64,000 nucleotides of DNA from Brachypodius melanocephalos. Taxonomy: Eukaryota > Chordata > Aves > Passeriformes > Pycnonotidae. A program made the translations under genes and the position numbers. Each line of letters starts with the position of its first letter. Within the stretch, counting starts at the first letter, position 1. The notes beneath the pieces were generated by a model. The model was not told the DNA's origin, searched no databases, and saw only the letters and a program-made list of their open reading frames with translations. This document shows, piece by piece, positions 56,500-64,000 of the stretch. The stretch lies in assembly GCA_013398615.1 (NCBI GenBank), contig VZSR01003798.1, forward strand, positions 7,091,514 through 7,155,513. The letters run 5' to 3'.

Positions 56500-59400
56500 A
56501 ACCACTAATCAGAGCTCTTCCCTACGACCTCCTAATACAGCAGCTGTGGGTGTTGGAGGATGGGCTGCCACATGTGACCAGGCCAACACAGTGTCCCAAA
56601 TGAGCATCTCCCCTCACACCACTGGGCTGCCCCAGCAAGAGGTTTCTTATGTTATTTCTTGGATTGCCAGTGCCTTTGGGCTGCCTCTGGAAAGTCCTTT
56701 TAAGAGAAGAGAATATATTTAAGATCTGATTCAATTTCAGCTTCAATCTCTATTTGTATCTGTAACTAACACAGCTCTAATACTTTTAAAACCAGGCACT
56801 GATCTTTGCTTCTAGTTTAGCTCTGTCTCTTTATATTTACAGAATATATTTATATTCAGTGCAATAATGAGATTCCTCAAAAGCTCTTCATGCATGAAAA
56901 GAAACTAAACTCAAACTGCTCAGTCCTAGGAATAATAAGGTGAGATGTGTCCCAGTGGGTCTCTGCCTGTCCACGGCTGGTATTTCTTTATGGTCACAGG
57001 CTCATTATATGCCCATGCTCTTGGAACTTTAATTAATTGCAAATGCAGGCAGTGGAGAGTTGCTTTTAAGTACAGGTGACTTTGGGCCAGAAGCAGGTAT
57101 ACATCTAACTTATAGGAGTTGCATCCCCCCATCTGTGTGTGCTGAAGAGGAGACAATTACCTTTGAGCAATACCAGACACGTAGCTCAGTGCAGAGCATG
57201 CAGCCAATGATCTTTACAGCTGTGCAGGGAGCACGACATGATGACACCATGAGGATTAACTGTATCTCCCTACCTCATTTGGTGCATTTCTGTGTGAAGA
57301 TTTATGGTAGGACAGGAACTAACTGGACTGCGGTCATGACTCAATACAGAACTAGATGTTTTTAAGGAAAATTTTTATACATGCACAAATGCAGATTTGG
57401 AACTAAAGTTTTAACTTTTTTTTTCTCTAAGTATTCTTTGTTTCCCCTTGGGATGTTTTCCCTGCAAGGTCTTCTAGATGATTCTGGTGCTGAGCCACAT
57501 GGTAGGGAATGGCTCCAGATCTCCCACAGGTTCAATGTGCTGCAGCTGAGCCTGGAGCATCTGGAAGGACAGGACACTGAGCTCAAATCAGCCCTTGCTT
57601 TTCAGTTGCTCAGCTGCAATTCTGCCTGTGCTGTTCCATCAGTGCTGTGCTCAGAAGCTGCTCCTGCTCATCTGCCAGCAATAGTCAGACTTCCTACAAC
57701 AGGGGTTTGATTGAGGAGAGGAGGATGCAGTGGCAGAAGGAGATTTGTAGCTCCATCGTGGTTCAGCATAGATCTTCTCTTAGAAGGCAAAGAAGGACAA
57801 CGGGTTTTGCCCAGTTCTGCAGTGTTCCTGATTCACAGAAAAAAACCCTCAAATCTCTCATGTCACTGCAGATTAACACAAAGAATTATCTGCATGCTGT
57901 GGCTAGGGGAACATGGTTCCCTCTACGGTAAAAAACCCTGACATTCTCTTTTGGGTGGAAGCCTCTGTGTAGGTACAGCCTTGCCTGCAGAGGTGTGTGA
58001 GATGCTCAGGGTTTGTGCAGGGGCAGCTAACACAGTCACAGGGATTATCTGTGGCAGCACAAGGCAAGGGCCCATGTTTTCTTCCAAGTTATCTGTTTAG
58101 AGCAGGATTGTTCAAGTTGTCTGTAACAGCAAAGCACAGACCTCAATTCTAGCTGAGTTTAGGAGTTAACACTTCCAAAGGCAGGCAAACAAAATCTTAT
58201 GACTTCTATTTTTCTGAATTACTGAAAGTAATTATTAACTGAGAAGATGTTAAACCTCCAGCACTGCCCCCAGTCTGTAAATCTGGGCTTTGCATTCTCT
58301 TGGTCTGCTCTGCAAACTGCAAATGGGAATGTCCCTCGCAAGCAGGAAAATCAAGGGCAGCACTCTTTACATCTAGTGGATTGGGGCTGAGGAGAGTGTG
58401 ACAATCAGTGAGTAAACTTTGTGCTTCCAAAACCCTGTGAAATCAGTGGGATGTACAGGCTGGCAGCCTACACTTGGCATTTCCCATATTGTGCAGTGGT
58501 GTGACAAACACAAACTTTAGACCTTCTCCCCCTCAACATTTTTTATTCCGTGCACTGACTCATTACTGACTTTGCAGTGAGAAACACAGTGGGGTTTGTG
58601 CATTGCTGGGTTCATGTGGCTGAAGGTGCCATCTCAACATCTTCCAAGGCCTCTGTAAAATCAGGTCTGAGAGCTAAACAGCCTCGGGAAACCCTGCTGA
58701 ACTTTCTCTCTCAGGAAAGCCTTGCTGTCAGAAAGGATCCTCTGATGGGAACACTGCATTCCCAAGCCAAATTGCCCTTGGAATCACTTCCCCTTCTCTG
58801 CCAGCTAATAAAACCCTAATTTTCTCAAAGGGAAGTTCAAGCAGAGTTTTGACTTTGAAAAATTAAGTGCCAGCAATTATCTGCCATTTGATATAACCAG
58901 TTCTGTTGATATGCAATATTTAATAGGAAGTGTTTAAATATTATACAGCAGCATAAAAATCTGCACTTGACCACAAAGAACAGTGTCCAAATTATTCCTT
59001 TGGCATCTACTGATGGTATAGTTCAAAGTAACTCTTTCAGGAGTCTGATAGGCTGACTTGTCACAACTTAAAACTTCTCCTATGAAGTAGTTTCCTGAAT
59101 GCTGCCCTGGGGTGGATTTATTTGATCTGTGGTCGTTTTGGGGTTTTTTGTGTTTTTTTTTCCTTGGTGACCTACTGCAGTGGACACCAATTAAAAGCAT
59201 TTGGCAGGTTTCTCATAAATATAACTTTGAAACTCTGGAGCAATCTATTGGTGAAACGTGGCCAGCCTATGCATATCTGTCCATCAAAGGACCCTGTAAA
59301 TGCTGTGGTTGGGAAGAAAAGCAGATTTCAGAAACTGGGGGTATCCTCTCCACACACCGCCATGGTACACAGCCCCATCAGTTTATACTGCAGGGACTCC

Positions 59401-61524
59401 TCTCCTCCCCCTTCTCTTTCAGGTCTTCTGACAAAGCTAATTATGGCAGCAAGTGACTTGCATCAATGACATTCAGGGAACACAAGCATTTGTGGGCTCG
59501 GGAGTTCTTGAGCGTTGCCCTGTCTGCAAATTTTTCTTCTTCCAGTGACAGTGTAATGGTTTGCTATTTATATGTGTTTAGGAAAACTCCTTTGCTGTAC
59601 ATTCACCTTTTCTACTTTACCAACAGTCTTGGATAATTAACAGCCTCAGAGACCTGCTCTGTTATAGGCAGGGACTCTTAAAAACTATCTTCCTTTCTGT
59701 TGTGTTTTTTTAAGCTTGAGAAGCAACACTGCTTTTCTAAGCCTAAAAACACAGCCTGGGACCTGGATCCAGGCTCTTTCCTACCTCATGAATCACCACA
59801 CAGGGAATGATTCCTCACTGGAACTTGGAACAGGCCAATAATTCAGGAGCCAGGAGACATCCTAGCTCCCACACACACCCTGGCCTTACATATGGCATTG
59901 CTGCATTGCTACTGGATATAAAAAGCCTACAGGATCTGTTTTAGTCAGGAAGCAGCTGGGACTGTGAATGCAGATGAGAAGCAGGCTTAATTCACTCAAG
60001 GAAAATGAGGCCAATAGAAAACGAACATTATTTTCCTGTCTATAATTGCATTTTAAGTGCATAATAAGTAGATGATGGTAACTATGTGCTAAAGGGTCCA
60101 ACTGTTCTTAATTGATTAAAATAGCTTCTGAAGGCTGTTCTGTTGTGGATTTAACACAACGTGGTATTATACCATTGCACCAGGATGAGTTTGTAGTTAG
60201 CTATGTGGCTCTTCTCTGGGTCAGAGGGTTTTCCACAGTTCACAGAGCATCTCTTGGTCCTGACAGTCCCACTGACCTCAATAGAGAAGCAATATAGCAG
60301 CACCAAAACCCTGATGTCTCCCATGCAAGCTAAAAGAGTCTTTCCCAGCGGTTAATATAATGTTCAGTTCCTAGAAATCAGCAGAGATTGGTGGTCAGAC
60401 ATGCTGGGCTGGGGCCGTTGTGCCCAGCTGTTCTTTTCTTTATTTCTTTCCTTCTACCCCAATGGCAAATCTCTGATATAAAACTCTGTGGTGTTTCAGT
60501 TTGAATGGGTTAATAAACTTTTCCCCTCAATAACCCAGAGCAGGCCTGGGAGTGAGCACAGGATCAGCCACACAGCCAAACTACAGGGAGGGGAGAGTGA
60601 TGGAGAGTTTGGGATGGAAAGGTGGAAAAAAAATCATTTATCCCAGGACCAGCAGGGTGAGAGGACCATGTCTGGCTCTATCCTGATAAATATTGCATTG
60701 AGTTGAAGAAGCATGGTGAGACAGGAACTGAGCCTGTCCTCTGTGAGAACTTCAGACCTGGGACTGCACCTGTTTCTGAGTCTTATATTTCATATCTTAG
60801 AGGTGGGGAAAAAAGGTGAGTATTTTCCCTGTAAGGGGAGGCAGGAAAATCAAGAATCTCTTTTCTCTGTGCAAGGAAGATACCAGGAAAAGTAGTTTTT
60901 TGTAGGGTCCTAGAATAAAAACATTATTTATCCAATCAAGGCTTTTGTTCTCCAGCTGGAGAATGAGGAGTGCAATTCTAAAGTGTCTTGAAGTTGGCTG
61001 CAGTACAGGTTGCTCAATATTAATTAAAAAAGAAATAACAACAGCATAATCATTATGGCCAGCCCAGTGTTTTATTCCACCTACTTTAAACAGACTAAAT
61101 AAATCACTGAGTTAATAAATATTTTCCAAGAAGTAGCATGGCAACTGCTCCAGTTCACCGGCAGGCATGCAGACAGCAGAGTCCTGGCAGGACCTGAACA
61201 CCCACATTTGAAGGCAGCATCTCTGGGCCCTGTCTTTAACTGCACAGCCTTAAATCACACAACCCATCTTGCTCTAGGCTCTGTGTCTCATCTGTGTCTT
61301 ATGTTAACCTGTTGTCAAAATAAATTCGATTTGCAAATATACAACAGCCAGGCTGATATTTTAATTTTAGATCACTTATCTGAATGCAGTTTTCATGCAA
61401 GGATTTAAGCACATTTGGCTTTAAATACGTACTAAGGGCAGGAATGCTGAGAATAAAGCAGTGAGAACAGGATATATAATTTCATTTAGCTCCCTAATTT
61501 TTTGTAGACTTGCTTAACACCTCA
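56500..61524. other. Gene-free DNA
   Basis: About 5 kb in which I recognise no exon, RNA gene or transposon. ARNT2, the next gene expected from human synteny, is not visible here. Confidence 0.5.
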
Positions 61525-61665
61525 CAGATTCACAGAATGTTCTGTGCTGGAAGGGACCCATGGGGGTTATTGAGTCCAGCCCTTGAGTAAATATCTTGGT
61601 CCTTGTGAGGATTGAGCACACAACCTTGGTGTTACCAGCACCCTGCTCAAACCAACTGAGCTAAG
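61525..61665 (-). mobile_element. tRNA-Ile-headed, CR1-tailed SINE (TguSINE1-like)
   Basis: On the minus strand the element starts with TAGCTCAGTTGGTTTGAGC (RNA polymerase III A box), continues through a tRNA-Ile-like GGTGCTGGTAACACCAAGG and a degenerate B box (GTGCTCAATCC). It then passes into a CR1-type tail (GACTCAATAACCCCC, GGGTCCCTTCCAGCACAG, ATTCTGTGAATCTGTGA). This head-plus-tail structure matches TguSINE1, a SINE family known from passerine birds. The acceptor stem is decayed, so it is not a functional tRNA. Confidence 0.82.
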
Positions 61666-64000
61666 ACTTGAACGAGAAGAGGGGTTTCTAGGAAGGATTC
61701 AAGAACCAATTTATTCCTCTGCCTTTGACTTTTAACCTAAGTCCAGCTAATACTGTCAGATTTAAGGATTTGCTGGATGGCACCTGGAATTGCCTGCACA
61801 TTGCAGTCTCTGTGCTGGACATGGCACTTCTCCCAGTCTCCACCTTTATTACTGAATGTTGAGGCTGAAAATTGAAGCATTGCTAATTAAAGTAGGAAGG
61901 AACTTTTCAACTTTAAAAATTAATGCATTTATCTGGAACCCTCCCTGGAATTCAGAGGGTTTCCTCCTATCTCAAGAAACAGTAACCATCTCTTTCCTGT
62001 AGGTTAACGTGTATGAATTAATTTTAATCCACATGATAAGTGATATGAGATTGAGCTGAAAAAAACAAAACATAAATCTGTGCTGACCATGCATATTATT
62101 TTTTAAAAGGCTCAAAATAACTTGGTTAGTAAATGAATACAAAGCCTTTGACATCATGGGTGCTTCAGACTCACATCCACACAGCTGCTAAAATTGAAAT
62201 TTGTTATCCCAAGTATTAAATGGAAGGAAGGTCAGAGAAATTAATTAAACAAATATATAGGAAACCTGACCTAGCAGCCATTAGAAACTCAAATCAATGG
62301 GTATTTGTCTTGCAGGACAAAACCATTACTGCTTACAGAAACATTAAAGAACCATGGACTTGGACCAAGAAATCTATTTTGGAAGGCCTTTCTTCCTAGC
62401 ACAGGACATTTTCAAGAGCATTTAATTGCACTTTTTCATTTTGGAACTGAATGGTAAATCCTATACCACATTGACTGAGACCACAGCCTCACATAACCCC
62501 TGCAGCAGCATTTGCCTTAAACAACAGCGAATTTGTCAATGCCTGACTTTATTAATATGAAAGTAAGAGTTCTTGTAGCAAAAAGAGAACTCCCTGTGGT
62601 AAGTCTTTGGCCAGGGTTGTAACAAGCTCCATTTTAAGTTTCAAACTGCAGTGATGTCAACAAATGGCAAAACCAGCCTTGGCTGCTGGGATGTGCTGAA
62701 GTTCATGAATGGCAGCTCTGTCACTGTCAGAACTCAGAACACAGCACAGGCCAGACCTCTGGGAAACATCCTCTGGATACCTGGTGTTCCACATTCTTAT
62801 CTGGGAGACATCCACTAAATAACACCACACATACTCATTCTTAGCCTCATTTTGCATCTTGGTGAGAGGTTTCTGCCAGTTTCAATCACATTAGGATCAG
62901 GTCTCCAGTGTCTCTGAACCCTTTCCAAGAATGGCAGCAGTCACCTCCAGGCCACTGGAAGGGCTGAGTTGTGGGAAATGGATTTTACATGAGATTGAAA
63001 ATGGAATAAAAGTTTTTAAAATGCCTCTCAGTTGCCCCATTTCTGGGTCAGAAAAAGGGTATAATCTGACACTGGGTATCTCATGTTATTGCTCATTGTA
63101 TCACAGGCTGCCCTCAGGTTTCTGAATGATTTCTCTCTTTGTATTTTACAGGACAGTTAGATGTTTCAAGTGCTAATCTTCTAAGAAGAAAAACTATTTA
63201 GCTTTTAGATTTCTTTGCTTATGGCCTACACGTTGCCAGACTCTAATTGTAGACAAAGTTCACCAACTGCTTGGTGACAATAATATAATCTGGAAGTGTT
63301 TCACTGCAAGCTCTGAGCAGTGGCTGGGAATAAAACTTCTCCCTGATTGATGTGGTTCAGCTGTAGATAAATAAGCACTGTGTGCTTTGGTACATTCCCT
63401 GTGCATTCTGCTTCAGTGGTTTACTTCCTCTTATTTTGATTTATTTATTTTTTTTCCTCCAGCAAAAACTTAACATAAGACAGAGCTGTGCAAACTTGAT
63501 AACCTTAAGGAATTATTTGGGACACAGTGATCTAGGCATAATTCTCTCCTCCTTTATACCCATAAACAAGGAAGACCATAAATCACCTTCCATCTGCTTT
63601 GGCATGCAGTGGCACTCAGGAAATGCTATGCAGAGCTCTCCATCATGCAAATCTGGGCTGGGACCCTGTGGGCAGTGAAGCCAGCAACGTGAAGACTTGC
63701 TCCCAAACAGCAAGCAAAGAAAAGCATAAGATTAAATCTTGAGTCCTCATTCCTTTCCCGGTTTGGTTATTTGTTTGTTTTGGGTTTTTTTCGGTTGTGG
63801 GTTTTTTTTGTGCGTATAGAAAACAAACAATCAAACCAAATCACACAAAACAATGCATGCACATACTACAGCACCCATCTATTGGTCTGCCTTTACCTTA
63901 AAATCCTCCTTTTCCTCATTTGACAACCTCTGAACTTGGTGAATTTTATGAATCCTGTCTTAAAATATGGGAGAACTGAGTTGTGTACAATGCCAGCTTT
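61666..64000. other. Gene-free DNA to the right edge
   Basis: No exon, RNA gene or repeat family recognised. T/G-rich runs occur near 63760-63815 (GTTTG and TTTTTT units). Confidence 0.5.

Noticed and set aside
56500..64000. Search for the first exons of ARNT2
   Set aside because: ARNT2 follows CTXND1 in human, but no bHLH or N-terminal ARNT2 coding segment can be read here; it probably lies beyond the right edge.

Overview
The window is vertebrate nuclear DNA, almost certainly from a bird and probably a passerine. Coding sequence is split into short exons with GT-AG introns. The interspersed repeats are CR1 LINE 3' ends carrying the ATTCTATG-type tail. One element near the right end has a tRNA-Ile-like head joined to a CR1 tail, which is the architecture of the passerine SINE family TguSINE1. 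There are no bacterial-style operons, CRISPR arrays or insertion sequences.

Three protein-coding genes can be read, in the order ZFAND6 (+), FAH (+), CTXND1 (-). The same neighbourhood is known on human 15q25.1, and by established synteny it should lie on the homologue of chicken chromosome 10. Positions 1-7252 hold non-coding sequence upstream of the ZFAND6 start exon, probably a 5' intron, because no CpG-rich promoter is visible. Positions 7272-16394 hold five coding exons of ZFAND6 (208 aa, A20 and AN1 zinc fingers), followed by an 0.8 kb 3' UTR. About 3 kb of intergenic DNA, including a 10-N gap and a CR1 remnant, leads to the FAH promoter, which contains a perfect 13-bp Maf recognition element flanked by HNF1-type half sites. 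Positions 20277-35794 hold all 14 coding exons of FAH (419 aa, every catalytic and metal-binding residue kept); its last intron contains a 126-N gap.

From about 36 kb to the right edge the sequence is gene-poor. The only coding exon there is the 59-codon CTXND1 reading frame at 45269-45448 on the minus strand, convergent with FAH. A small CpG-rich block near 50.1 kb contains a minus-strand splice donor and may be its upstream non-coding exon. The rest is non-coding DNA with CR1 fragments, one probable ancient MIR-type SINE, the tRNA-headed SINE and simple repeats.

The genes share a locus rather than a pathway. ZFAND6 is a ubiquitin-binding adaptor, FAH is the last enzyme of tyrosine breakdown, and CTXND1 is a tiny single-pass membrane protein. 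I found no new multi-gene system. The observations most worth checking are the FAH promoter motif cluster, a 19-bp perfect hairpin in a ZFAND6 intron, the MIR-like and tRNA-headed SINEs, and the candidate first exon of CTXND1.
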